NCBI RefSeq assembly: GCF_015278255.1
Contig: NZ_JADIJC010000004.1
Location: 432,882-496,881 of the forward strand
Direction of reading: 5' to 3'
DNA from: Microbacterium hibisci
GTDB lineage: Bacteria > Actinomycetota > Actinomycetes > Actinomycetales > Microbacteriaceae
Length of the DNA stretch: 64,000 nucleotides
The position numbers and the translations under genes are program-made. Shown here piece by piece: positions 7,951 through 15,662 of the stretch (position 1 is the first letter of the stretch; every line of letters starts with the position of its first letter). The notes beneath the pieces are model-generated. The model was not told the origin of the DNA and did no database searches. It saw nothing but the letters and a program-made list of their open reading frames with translations.

Positions 7951-8940
7951 TTACAGCCGGCGGCGCCGGCGGGTGAGGCGCACGCCGGGCAGCGGCGGGG
8001 CGGGGATGCGCTCGTCGCCGTGGTCGACCACGCGGCCGAAGCGCTCGGCGCCGGCCTCCCAGGCCTCGCGGGCCTCGACGATCTCTTCGTGGCTGCGGCC
8101 GACGAAGTTCCACCACATCACCACGTCGTCCTCGAATGGCTCGCCGCCGAGCAGGAACAGCGTGGCTCCGGCAGAGCTCGAGATGACCACGTCGTCGCGG
8201 TGCGTCCCGAGGTAGAGCAGGTGGGCCGCGTCGAGGACGACGGGCCCCGCACCGCCCTCCGCCGCGATCTCGGCCTGGCCGTAGACGGCGACCAGCGCGT
8301 GCTCCCAACCGGACTCGAGCGGCACGCGCACTGTCGACTCTGCCGGGATCCGCAGCTCGGCGCCGACGATCGGCGTGTAGACGGTCGCGGGCGACGCCAC
8401 TCCCGCCAGCTCGCCGAGGACGACCGTCGCCGCGCCACGGCCGCCGGAGAGGGCGGGAAGCTCCAGCTCGGGCAGCACCGCGTGCTGCTCGAACGCGGGA
8501 CCGCCGTGCCGTCGGGATTCGGGCAGCGCCACCCAGAGCTGCAGGGCGTCCAGCGGCGCGGCATCCGTCCCCGTCGAATACTCGGAGTGGGAGATGCCTG
8601 CGCCGCTCGTCATGAGGTTGAGGGCGCCGCGACGCACCACCACGTCGCTGCCCACCGAGTCGCGGTGGCGCACGTCGCCGAGGTACGGCCAGGTGACGGT
8701 CTGGAGGCCGATGTGGGGGTGCGGCTCGACACGCATGCGCGTCTCCTGCGGCCCGAACCGGTCGAGGAAGCACCACGCGCCCACGAGCGGCAGGTCGCGC
8801 TGCGGCAGTGCGCGGTGCACCGACATCGCCCGCACGCCGCCGAGGGGAACCTCGCGCGCCTCGAGCAGCAGGGTGCGCGGGCCGGCGCACTCGACCGACG
8901 TCTCGGTGGCGACGGCGTCGTCGGCGTCCAGCCGGGTCAT
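7951..8940 (-). CDS. Pirin family protein (bicupin)
   Basis: A protein of 329 residues, slightly longer than typical pirins. The N-terminal cupin has the conserved metal-site pattern HPHIGLQTVTW, and further on GAGISHSEYS, where the His residues and a downstream Glu bind iron. Pirins are cytoplasmic; some act as quercetinases or redox-responsive regulators, and no function can be assigned here. The C-terminal part is a second cupin ending in an Arg-rich tail. The ATG at 8940 lies 13 bp after the stop of the GNAT gene on the same strand and has no good ribosome-binding site, so it probably depends on translation of the upstream gene. Confidence 0.9.
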   Translation of the reverse strand: MTRLDADDAVATETSVECAGPRTLLLEAREVPLGGVRAMSVHRALPQRDLPLVGAWCFLDRFGPQETRMRVEPHPHIGLQTVTWPYLGDVRHRDSVGSDVVVRRGALNLMTSGAGISHSEYSTGTDAAPLDALQLWVALPESRRHGGPAFEQHAVLPELELPALSGGRGAATVVLGELAGVASPATVYTPIVGAELRIPAESTVRVPLESGWEHALVAVYGQAEIAAEGGAGPVVLDAAHLLYLGTHRDDVVISSSAGATLFLLGGEPFEDDVVMWWNFVGRSHEEIVEAREAWEAGAERFGRVVDHGDERIPAPPLPGVRLTRRRRRL

Positions 8941-8953
8941 GAGCGAGAACCCG

Positions 8954-9274
8954 TCACTCGGGGTGCGGCTGATCGGGCCACGCGATCGTGAGACCGGGCA
9001 CCTCGTGCTCGCGGAGGTACTTCGCCACGACCGGGCAGTGCGGCACGACCGTCTCGCCCCGGCGTGCGGCATCCGCCATCGCCTCGGCGACGACGGCCTG
9101 CGCGAGCCCACGCCCGCGGAACGCGGGGTCCACCTCGGTGTGGGGAAAGTGCAGGCGCCCCTGCGCGTCGGCGCGGAACACGGTGAATCCGGCGAGCACG
9201 TCGTCGACGTGCACGTCGTAGCGGCGGTCTTCGTCGTTGCGCGTCACGATGGGCTGCGCGTCGGTCTGGGTCAC
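8954..9274 (-). CDS. Small GNAT-type N-acetyltransferase (YjdJ/COG2388-like)
   Basis: A protein of 106 residues, the length of the short COG2388 acetyltransferases. The acetyl-CoA binding motif appears as FRGRGLAQAVVAEAM, and VPHCPVVAKYLREH is the usual family C-terminus. The start is the GTG at 9274, which has GGAAGGA 5 to 6 bases upstream; a longer open frame upstream has no support. The pirin gene follows after 13 bp, so the pair forms a small operon. The substrate is unknown; relatives acetylate small molecules or protein N-termini. Confidence 0.85.
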   Translation of the reverse strand: MTQTDAQPIVTRNDEDRRYDVHVDDVLAGFTVFRADAQGRLHFPHTEVDPAFRGRGLAQAVVAEAMADAARRGETVVPHCPVVAKYLREHEVPGLTIAWPDQPHPE

Positions 9275-9478
9275 GGGAGTCCTTCCGTCGTCGGTTCCAA
9301 CGTAGGCTCCGCGCGGCCGATTCCGCCAGCGCGCACGCACACCCCTGGCGGGACGGATGCCGCGGGTCTATCGTCGGCATCGTCCGCGGCGTCCGCGCTC
9401 AGCGAGAAGCGCTCACGCTCCGCGCGGGCCGATCCACGGGGAGGGTCGCTCGAACCGCTGGGGATTCGAAGAGGAATC

Positions 9479-10378
9479 ATGAAACGACGCATTCTCGCCG
9501 CCATCGCGGCACTCGCTCTGGGGCTCACCGCCGTTCTCGGCACGTCGTCTGCCGCGGTCGCCTCGCACACGCCCGGCGCCCTGTACGTCGCGCTTGGCGA
9601 CTCGGAGGCCGCCGGCTCCGGCAACATGCCCTACGTCGACGCCGTCGTCGACATCGACGGCAACGGCGTGCCCGATTGCCAGCAGTCCAAGAAGTCCTAC
9701 CCGACGGTGCTCAGCGCCGCGCTGGGAGTGCCGGTCGTCTCGGCGGCGTGCCCGGGAGCGACGACGGCCGACGTCAGGGAGCAGGCCGCTTACCTGCACG
9801 GGCTGGGAATCCTGGGCTCGGCGACGCAACTCGTGACGATCACCGCAGGGGTGAACGACATCCAGTGGCAGATGGTGCTGGAGCTGTGCAGCGGAGGCGC
9901 GACGCAGGCCTGTGAGGACGCGAAGGACGCCGCGATCGCACGCATCCCGGCCATCGGCGAAGCCATCGCCCAGTTGATCTTCCTGATTCGGGGGTTTGCG
10001 CCGAACGCCTACATCGTGGTCACGGGGTACCCGCTGCTCTTCGGGCAGGTCGCCGACAGCTGCACGATCGGAGCCACCCGCGGCGGTCCGGTCAGGCTGC
10101 CGGCCGACTTCGTCCTCGAGGTGAACGCCGGTGTGGCCGGGATCAACTCCGCGATCCTCGGCGGTGTCATGGGGTACATGGGGGCGACCGGCGACCTCGG
10201 CGTCGACTACGTGCCCGTCGCCGACGCGTTCATGACCCACGGCCTGTGCGACACCGCCGACCGCTGGATCTACGGCGCCTCCGCCGGCGAGCCCAACAAG
10301 GACCGTGCCTTCCACGCCAACGCGGCAGGCCAGCAGGCCTGGGCGATGGCGATCCTCGGGCAGCTCCCGCCGCGCTGA
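9479..10378 (+). CDS. Secreted SGNH/GDSL-type hydrolase
   Basis: A protein of 299 residues with a signal peptide ending near residue 29 (AVASH). Block I is GDSEAAG with the nucleophile Ser42; block III is GVND, whose Asn helps form the oxyanion hole; the last block is DRAFHANAAG, giving His279. The block I variant (GDSEAAG instead of GDSYSSG) is unusual but keeps the Ser. The family includes extracellular lipases and esterases of the Streptomyces SGNH type. Four Cys residues in the mature part could form disulfides. GAGGA precedes the ATG at 9479 and a very stable hairpin follows the stop, so it is probably a single-gene transcript. Confidence 0.88.
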   Translation: MKRRILAAIAALALGLTAVLGTSSAAVASHTPGALYVALGDSEAAGSGNMPYVDAVVDIDGNGVPDCQQSKKSYPTVLSAALGVPVVSAACPGATTADVREQAAYLHGLGILGSATQLVTITAGVNDIQWQMVLELCSGGATQACEDAKDAAIARIPAIGEAIAQLIFLIRGFAPNAYIVVTGYPLLFGQVADSCTIGATRGGPVRLPADFVLEVNAGVAGINSAILGGVMGYMGATGDLGVDYVPVADAFMTHGLCDTADRWIYGASAGEPNKDRAFHANAAGQQAWAMAILGQLPPR

Positions 10379-10392
10379 GCCCCGCTGTCGTC

Positions 10393-10433
10393 GGAGAGGA
10401 CGGATGCCGCGGCCCACGGCATCCGTCCTCTCC
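10393..10433 (+). terminator. Hairpin terminator after the SGNH hydrolase gene
   Basis: A perfect 17-bp stem with a 7-base loop lies 15 bases after the stop. Each arm contains one copy of the common word GGATGCC/GGCATCC. There is no U tract, as is usual for actinobacteria. Confidence 0.8.
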
Positions 10434-10608
10434 GTGCGCTCCACGGCTCCTCGCGGTGCCGGCCGCGCACCGCTCGGCCCGCCGTTCGTCGCACGCGCGC
10501 CGCCGCTCGTCGCATGGACGATCCATCCGCCGCCGGAGGGGGGAGTGGCGGAGTCGCGGGTTCCTAGCCTTGCGGGACGCAATGTCGCGCCCGCAAGGAG
10601 AAACCCCG

Positions 10609-12879
10609 ATGTCCTCATCCTCCCGCGCCTCCCGAAGCGGAGACGCCGTCCAGGACCGCATGCCACCCGTCGCCGTGTCCGACCAGGAGCTCGAACGCGA
10701 GTCCCGCTGGACCCTTCCGAAGATCGCACTGTGGGCGGTGATCGCCCTGCTGGGCGGTGTCGCCTGGACCATGATCGCGATCGTGCGCGGTGAGACCGTC
10801 AACGCGATCTGGTTCGTGTTCGCCGCCGTCTGCACCTACTTCATCGGCTACCGCTTCTACTCGAAGGTGATCGAGCGGTACATCACGCGCCCCGACGACC
10901 GCCGCGCCACCCCGGCCGAGGTCAAGTACGACGGCAAGGACTACGTGCCGACCGACCGCCGCGTGCTCTACGGCCACCACTTCGCCGCGATCGCCGGCGC
11001 CGGTCCGCTCGTCGGCCCGGTGCTCGCCGCCCAGATGGGCTACCTGCCCGGCACGATCTGGATCATCGTCGGGGTGGTGCTCGCCGGCGCGGTGCAGGAC
11101 TACACGGTGCTCTTCTTCTCGATGCGTCGCGGCGGCCGCACGATCGGCCAGATGGCGCGGGACGAGCTCGGCAAGATCGGCGGCACGGCCGCGATCATCG
11201 CGTCGCTGCTCATCATGCTGATCATCATCGCGATCCTCGCGCTCGTGGTCGTGAACGCCCTCGGCGAGAGCCCGTGGGGCGTCTTCTCGGTGGCGATGAC
11301 GATCCCGATCGCCCTCTTCATGGGCGTGTACCTGCGCTACCTGCGTCCCGGCCGGGTCACCGAGGTCTCGATCATCGGCTTCGTGCTCCTCATCCTCGCG
11401 ATCATCGGCGGTGGCGCCGTCGCCGCCACCGACTGGGGTCAGGCGATGTTCCACCTCGACCGCACCACGATCGCGTGGGGCATCATCGTCTACGGCTTCA
11501 TCGCGGCCATCCTGCCGGTGTGGCTGCTGCTGGCGCCGCGCGACTACCTCTCGACGTTCATGAAGATCGGCGTGATCGTCATGCTCGCGGCCGCGATCGT
11601 GCTGGTGCGTCCCGAGATCACCGTCCCGGCCTTCACCGAGTTCGCCGAGACGGGCCTCGGGCCGGTGTTCGCGGGGCCGCTCTTCCCGTTCCTGTTCGTG
11701 ACGATCGCGTGCGGCGCTCTGTCGGGCTTCCACGCCCTCATCTCGTCGGGCACGACGCCGAAGCTCATCGAGAAGGAGCGCCAGACGCGCTTCATCGGAT
11801 ACGGCGGCATGCTCATGGAGTCGTTCGTCGCGATCATGGCGCTGGTCGCCGCGCTGTCGATCGACCAGGGCATCTACTACGCCATGAACTCCTCGGCCGC
11901 CGCGACGGGCGGCACGGTCGAGGGAGCGGTCGCGTTCGTGAACTCGCTCGGCCTCACGGGCGTGCAGATCACGCCCGAGATGCTGACGTCGACCGCTGCG
12001 GCGGTGGGGGAGCAGACCATCGTCTCGCGCACCGGCGGCGCCCCGACCCTCGCCCTGGGGCTCGCGAACATCATGCAGCAGGCGCTCGGCGGACCCGCGC
12101 TCATGGCGTTCTGGTACCACTTCGCCATCATGTTCGAGGCGCTGTTCATCCTCACCGCCGTCGACGCCGGCACGCGCGTCGCCCGTTTCATGCTGCAGGA
12201 CTCGATCGGCGCATGGATCCCGAAGTTCCGCGACGTGTCGTGGCGCCCGGGCGTGTGGATCTGCACCGCGATCATGGTCGCCGGCTGGGGCTGGATCCTC
12301 ATCCTCGGCGTCACCGACCCGCTCGGCGGCATCAACACGTTCTTCCCGCTGTTCGGCATCGCCAACCAGCTGCTGGCGGCGATCGCCCTCGCGGTGGTGT
12401 TCGCGATCGTGGCGAAGCGCGGTCCGAGCTACGTGAAGTGGCTCTGGATCATCGGGCTGCCGCTCGCCTTCGCCTCCGTGGTGACGATCACGGCCTCGAT
12501 GTACAAGATCTTCTCGCCCGTGCCGGCGATCGGATACTGGGCCAACCACTTCAAGTACCTCGCCGCACAGCAGTCGGGCGACGACAGTCTCGGCTCGCCC
12601 GAGGTGGTGTCGGCGGTCATCCGCAACACCGCGGTGCAGGGCACGCTCTCGATCATCTTCGTCACCCTCGCGATCGTCGTGATCGCGATCGCCCTGGGCG
12701 TGGCCATCAAGGCCATCGTGCGAGGCGGAGGCGAGAACCACGAGGACGAGGCGGTGCCGTCGCGCCGCTTCGCGCCGGCGAGCCTCATCGCCACGAAGGC
12801 CGAGCGCGAGATCGAGAAGCAGTGGGTGGAGTACGAGGCCGAGAACCCCGACGCCCGCCGCGTGGCGGCGAACCACTGA
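10609..12879 (+). CDS. cstA: CstA family carbon starvation / pyruvate transporter
   Basis: A polytopic membrane protein of 756 residues with about 16 hydrophobic segments. CstA/BtsT proteins are proton-coupled importers of pyruvate and, in some species, peptides. The conserved N-terminal block GHHFAAIAGAGPLVGPVLAAQ with QMGYLPGTIW identifies the family, as does HALISSGTTPKLI near the middle. The C-terminus is cytoplasmic and charged. AAGGAG lies 8 bases before the ATG at 10609, and TAGCCT at 10565-10570 is a likely -10. The YbdD partner gene follows 14 bp downstream and a LytS/LytTR system after that, an arrangement like the E. coli pyruvate-sensing BtsSR-BtsT network. Confidence 0.95.
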   Translation: MSSSSRASRSGDAVQDRMPPVAVSDQELERESRWTLPKIALWAVIALLGGVAWTMIAIVRGETVNAIWFVFAAVCTYFIGYRFYSKVIERYITRPDDRRATPAEVKYDGKDYVPTDRRVLYGHHFAAIAGAGPLVGPVLAAQMGYLPGTIWIIVGVVLAGAVQDYTVLFFSMRRGGRTIGQMARDELGKIGGTAAIIASLLIMLIIIAILALVVVNALGESPWGVFSVAMTIPIALFMGVYLRYLRPGRVTEVSIIGFVLLILAIIGGGAVAATDWGQAMFHLDRTTIAWGIIVYGFIAAILPVWLLLAPRDYLSTFMKIGVIVMLAAAIVLVRPEITVPAFTEFAETGLGPVFAGPLFPFLFVTIACGALSGFHALISSGTTPKLIEKERQTRFIGYGGMLMESFVAIMALVAALSIDQGIYYAMNSSAAATGGTVEGAVAFVNSLGLTGVQITPEMLTSTAAAVGEQTIVSRTGGAPTLALGLANIMQQALGGPALMAFWYHFAIMFEALFILTAVDAGTRVARFMLQDSIGAWIPKFRDVSWRPGVWICTAIMVAGWGWILILGVTDPLGGINTFFPLFGIANQLLAAIALAVVFAIVAKRGPSYVKWLWIIGLPLAFASVVTITASMYKIFSPVPAIGYWANHFKYLAAQQSGDDSLGSPEVVSAVIRNTAVQGTLSIIFVTLAIVVIAIALGVAIKAIVRGGGENHEDEAVPSRRFAPASLIATKAEREIEKQWVEYEAENPDARRVAANH

Positions 12880-12893
12880 TCGAGGTCACGAGC

Positions 12894-13130
12894 ATGGATC
12901 GGACGGATGCCGCGGCCGCCGGCCCGCACGCGACGCTCTGGAGCGTCGTGTGCCGGGTGGGCCGCGGCATCCGCTGGTACGTCACCGAGCTGATGGGCGA
13001 CGGCGCGTACCGCGTGTACCTGGAGCACCACGGCCTGCACCACCCCGGGGAGCAGCCGCTCAGCGAGCGCGCCTTCTGGCGTGAGCGCATGGATGCGCAG
13101 GACCGCGACCCGGGCGCGCGGTGCTGCTGA
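12894..13130 (+). CDS. YbdD/YjiX family small protein
   Basis: A protein of 78 residues, the normal size. These small soluble proteins are nearly always encoded next to cstA or btsT and are thought to assist the transporter. The core GRGIRWYVTELMGDGAYRVYLEHH and the later RAFWRERMD match the family. The ATG at 12894 is 14 bp after the cstA stop with GAGGT upstream, so the two are co-transcribed. The chain ends with two Cys residues (ARCC); some relatives carry selenocysteine near this end. Confidence 0.9.
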   Translation: MDRTDAAAAGPHATLWSVVCRVGRGIRWYVTELMGDGAYRVYLEHHGLHHPGEQPLSERAFWRERMDAQDRDPGARCC

Positions 13131-13157
13131 CGCGGCTGCTCCATGCCTGACGGAGCT

Positions 13158-13163
13158 TAGGCT
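13158..13163 (+). promoter_or_regulatory. -10 hexamer TAGGCT for a leaderless kinase mRNA
   Basis: TAGGCT is followed by exactly six bases and the ATG at 13170. There is no Shine-Dalgarno at proper distance, so the sensor-regulator pair may be transcribed apart from cstA. Confidence 0.5.
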
Positions 13164-13169
13164 CGGATC

Positions 13170-14378
13170 ATGCCCGATGCCGTGTGGATCGCGGCGGCCG
13201 TCGGGGTCGTCGTGGGAGCGGCGCTCGTGGTGGCCCTCGTCTTCGCGCGACGGCTGGCGACGGGCGCGCGCGATCTGGGCAGCGATGCGGAGCGCGCCAC
13301 GTATCGCACGCTCCACGTCGCCGGGCTCGCGGCCGCCGAACTGCGCAGTGCGGGCGACCTGCCGTCGACCCAGCGCGCGGCGCGGCATCTGCGCGGGCTG
13401 CTCGGTGCGAGCGCGGTCGCGATCGTAGGCCCCGACGACGTCGTGGCCGTCGACGGGGCGATCGGGTCGATCGGCGCCCGGCCGCCGGTCGCGCCCGGCT
13501 TCGAGAACGCGGCGCGGCGCGTGGCCGAGCGCGTGCGTGCGACCAACCGGCGGCAGGTGTTCCCGCGGCGCGAGCCCGGAGCGCCGGAGGCCGTCGGCGC
13601 CCCGATCGTCGTGCACGGCGCGGTGTGGGGCGTGCTGGTCGCCTTCGCCGATTCCGTGCGCGCCCCGCTCGTGCGTGCGACCGGCGAGGTCGCCCAGTGG
13701 TGCTCGGCGCAGCTCGCGCTCGAAGAGCTCGACGCGTCGCGCGCCGCACTCGCCGAGGCCGAGCTCCGCGCCCTGCGCGCGCAGATCAGCCCCCACTTCA
13801 TCTACAACGCCCTGACGGCGATCGCGTCGTTCATCTCGACCGACCCGCCCCGCGCCCGCGAGCTCGTGCTCGAGTTCGCGGACTTCACGCGCTACTCGTT
13901 CCGTCGGCAGGGCGAGTTCACGACGCTCGCCGAAGAGCTGCGCAGCATCCACTCCTATCTCGAGCTCGAGCGGGCGCGGTTCGGCGACCGGCTCACCGTG
14001 CGGCTGCGGATCGCGCCCGAGACCCTCGCGACCGTGATCCCCTTCCTGTCAGTGCAGCCGCTGGTCGAGAATGCCGTGCGCCACGGTCTCGAGCCGGGAG
14101 AGGGCGGCGGGGTCATCTCCATTGCGTCGAACGACGAGGGCACGCACACGGTGATCACCGTCGAGGACGACGGGGTCGGCATGGATCCCGACGTGCTCCG
14201 CGCGCTGCTGTCGGGGACCGAGCCGACCACCCACGTGGGCCTGCGCAACGTCGACACCCGCTTGCGCCAGCTCTACGGGGCGCGCGGCGGTCTCGTCGTG
14301 GAGACGAATCGGGGCGCGGGTACCATGGTGCGGATGCGGGTCCCGAAGTCGCAGCCCCTGCACGAGACGGACGCCTGA
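13170..14378 (+). CDS. LytS-type sensor histidine kinase
   Basis: A protein of 402 residues. One N-terminal membrane helix (about 5-27) is followed by a GAF-like domain (about 50-190) and a His_kinase domain with the phospho-acceptor His209 in QISPHFIYNAL. The ATPase part has PLVENAVRHGL (N box) and VEDDGVGM (G1 box). The E. coli LytS-family pyruvate sensor BtsS has several membrane helices; this one has a single anchor, so it probably senses inside the cell through the GAF domain. The response-regulator gene starts on the stop codon (TGATG). The flanking transporters suggest a carboxylate signal such as pyruvate, which is inference. Confidence 0.92.
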   Translation: MPDAVWIAAAVGVVVGAALVVALVFARRLATGARDLGSDAERATYRTLHVAGLAAAELRSAGDLPSTQRAARHLRGLLGASAVAIVGPDDVVAVDGAIGSIGARPPVAPGFENAARRVAERVRATNRRQVFPRREPGAPEAVGAPIVVHGAVWGVLVAFADSVRAPLVRATGEVAQWCSAQLALEELDASRAALAEAELRALRAQISPHFIYNALTAIASFISTDPPRARELVLEFADFTRYSFRRQGEFTTLAEELRSIHSYLELERARFGDRLTVRLRIAPETLATVIPFLSVQPLVENAVRHGLEPGEGGGVISIASNDEGTHTVITVEDDGVGMDPDVLRALLSGTEPTTHVGLRNVDTRLRQLYGARGGLVVETNRGAGTMVRMRVPKSQPLHETDA

Positions 14379-15157
14379 TGCCGTTCGACGTCCTCGTCGC
14401 CGACGACGAGCCTCCCGCGCTCGCCGAGCTCGTGGCCTTCCTCGGCGCCGATCCGCGCATCGGCCGCGTGATCCCCGCCGCCAACGGCGCCGAGGCTCTC
14501 CGGATCCTCTCCGCCGAGACGGTGGACGCCGCGTTCCTCGACATCCACATGCCCGGCCTCAGCGGCTTCGACCTCGCGCGCGCCCTCGACCGCTTCGTCG
14601 TCCGCCCGGTCGTGGTCTTCGTCACCGCCGACGAGGCCGGCGCCCTCGAGGCGTTCGAGGTGCACGCGGCCGACTACGTGCTCAAGCCCGTGCGCCTCGA
14701 GCGCCTCCGCCGCGCCATCGACCGCGTCGCAGCCGTCCGCGGCGCGGTGCCGGAGGGAACGGCGACGGATGCCGCGACCGCTGCGGCTGCGGCATCCGCT
14801 CTCCTCCCCGCCGACGACGAGACGATCCCGGTCCCCGTCGGCGGCACCGTGCGACGGGTGCGCCGCAGCGACGTGCGATGGGTGCAGGCGCAGGGCGACT
14901 ACTCGCGTCTGTGGACGGCGGACGGACGGAGCCACCTCGTGCGCGCGCCCATCTCGGAGCTCGAGGAACGGTGGCTGCGCGCCGGGTTCGTGCGGGTGCA
15001 CCGGTCGTATCTCGTGCACCGCGATGCCGTCACCGAGGTGCGGCTGTCGGGGTCGACACCCGCGGTCGTGCTGCGCGAGATCGAGCTTCCGGTGAGCCGG
15101 CGCCTGGTGCCGGCGGTGCGGGAGCAGCTGGCGCGGCCGGAGCGGGGCTCGCGGTGA
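14378..15157 (+). CDS. LytTR family response regulator
   Basis: A protein of 259 residues. The receiver domain (about 3-120) has the acidic pair Asp9-Asp10, phospho-acceptor Asp55 in FLDIHMPG and the conserved Lys in YVLKPV. An Ala-rich linker (about 128-145) leads to a C-terminal LytTR DNA-binding domain that includes VRWVQAQGDYSRLW and FVRVHRSYLVH. It overlaps the kinase gene by one base, so the two proteins are a cognate pair. LytTR regulators bind paired direct repeats; no obvious pair was recognised before cstA or the symporter gene. Confidence 0.93.
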   Translation: MPFDVLVADDEPPALAELVAFLGADPRIGRVIPAANGAEALRILSAETVDAAFLDIHMPGLSGFDLARALDRFVVRPVVVFVTADEAGALEAFEVHAADYVLKPVRLERLRRAIDRVAAVRGAVPEGTATDAATAAAAASALLPADDETIPVPVGGTVRRVRRSDVRWVQAQGDYSRLWTADGRSHLVRAPISELEERWLRAGFVRVHRSYLVHRDAVTEVRLSGSTPAVVLREIELPVSRRLVPAVREQLARPERGSR

Positions 15158-15205
15158 CGGCCGTGGGCGCGCGGCCGGTCCGGCGGGAGCGGGGCTCGCG
15201 GTGAC
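15139..15205 (+). repeat. Direct repeat at the regulator/membrane-protein junction
   Basis: The 20-bp sequence from 15139 to 15158 (ending in CTCGCGGTGAC) is repeated exactly at 15186-15205, a shift of 47 bp. The first copy carries the stop codon of the response regulator, the second the GTG start of the next gene. It looks like a small duplication that separated two genes formerly overlapping as GTGA. Confidence 0.75.
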
Positions 15206-15662
15206 CGCCGACGGGCGACCGCGCGAGCCGGGACGCCCCGCACGGGTGCGGGTGACGGCCGATGTCCCGGCGCCCGCGGCGGCGCCGACCTACGGCATCG
15301 CACTGCCGGGCGCGCCCGTCCGGGAGGCCGGCGCGGTGTACGTCGGAGGTCTCGTGCGCTCGCAGCTGCGTCTCGCCTTCGGCTGCCTGCTCGGGTTCCT
15401 GCTGGTCGCGGGCGCCTTCACCGCGGCCATCTTCGTGGTCGCGCACGCGGGCGACCCGGTGGTCTTCGGGGTGCCGCTCTCGTGGCTGCTGCAGGCGTAC
15501 GGCTACTACCCGCTGATCCTCGTGTTCGCGGTGCTGTACGCGCGTGCGGCGTCGCGGAACGAGCGACGGTACCGCAGTCTGGCGGAGGCCGATGCCGCGG
15601 CCGAGGTGGTGCGGGTGGCCAGGCCCACGGACCCGGCCGCCGGCGCAGGCGGGGCGATGTGA
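15201..15662 (+). CDS. Small membrane protein preceding a solute symporter (DUF485-like)
   Basis: A protein of 153 residues with a Pro/Arg-rich N-terminus and two membrane helices (about 62-84 and 96-115), ending in a charged cytoplasmic tail. Size, two helices and position directly before a sodium:solute symporter fit the DUF485 (YjcH-like) partners of ActP-type carboxylate transporters. Sequence similarity to DUF485 is not obvious, so the assignment rests on layout. The GTG at 15201 is the only start that gives a full frame; the GTG at 15154 reads into a stop after 16 codons. The symporter ATG overlaps its stop (TGATG). Confidence 0.65.
   Translation: MTADGRPREPGRPARVRVTADVPAPAAAPTYGIALPGAPVREAGAVYVGGLVRSQLRLAFGCLLGFLLVAGAFTAAIFVVAHAGDPVVFGVPLSWLLQAYGYYPLILVFAVLYARAASRNERRYRSLAEADAAAEVVRVARPTDPAAGAGGAM

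Noticed and set aside
10615..12876. Minus-strand frame covering cstA
   Set aside because: The product is mostly His, Asp, Arg and Glu without hydrophobic core; cstA on the plus strand is unmistakable.
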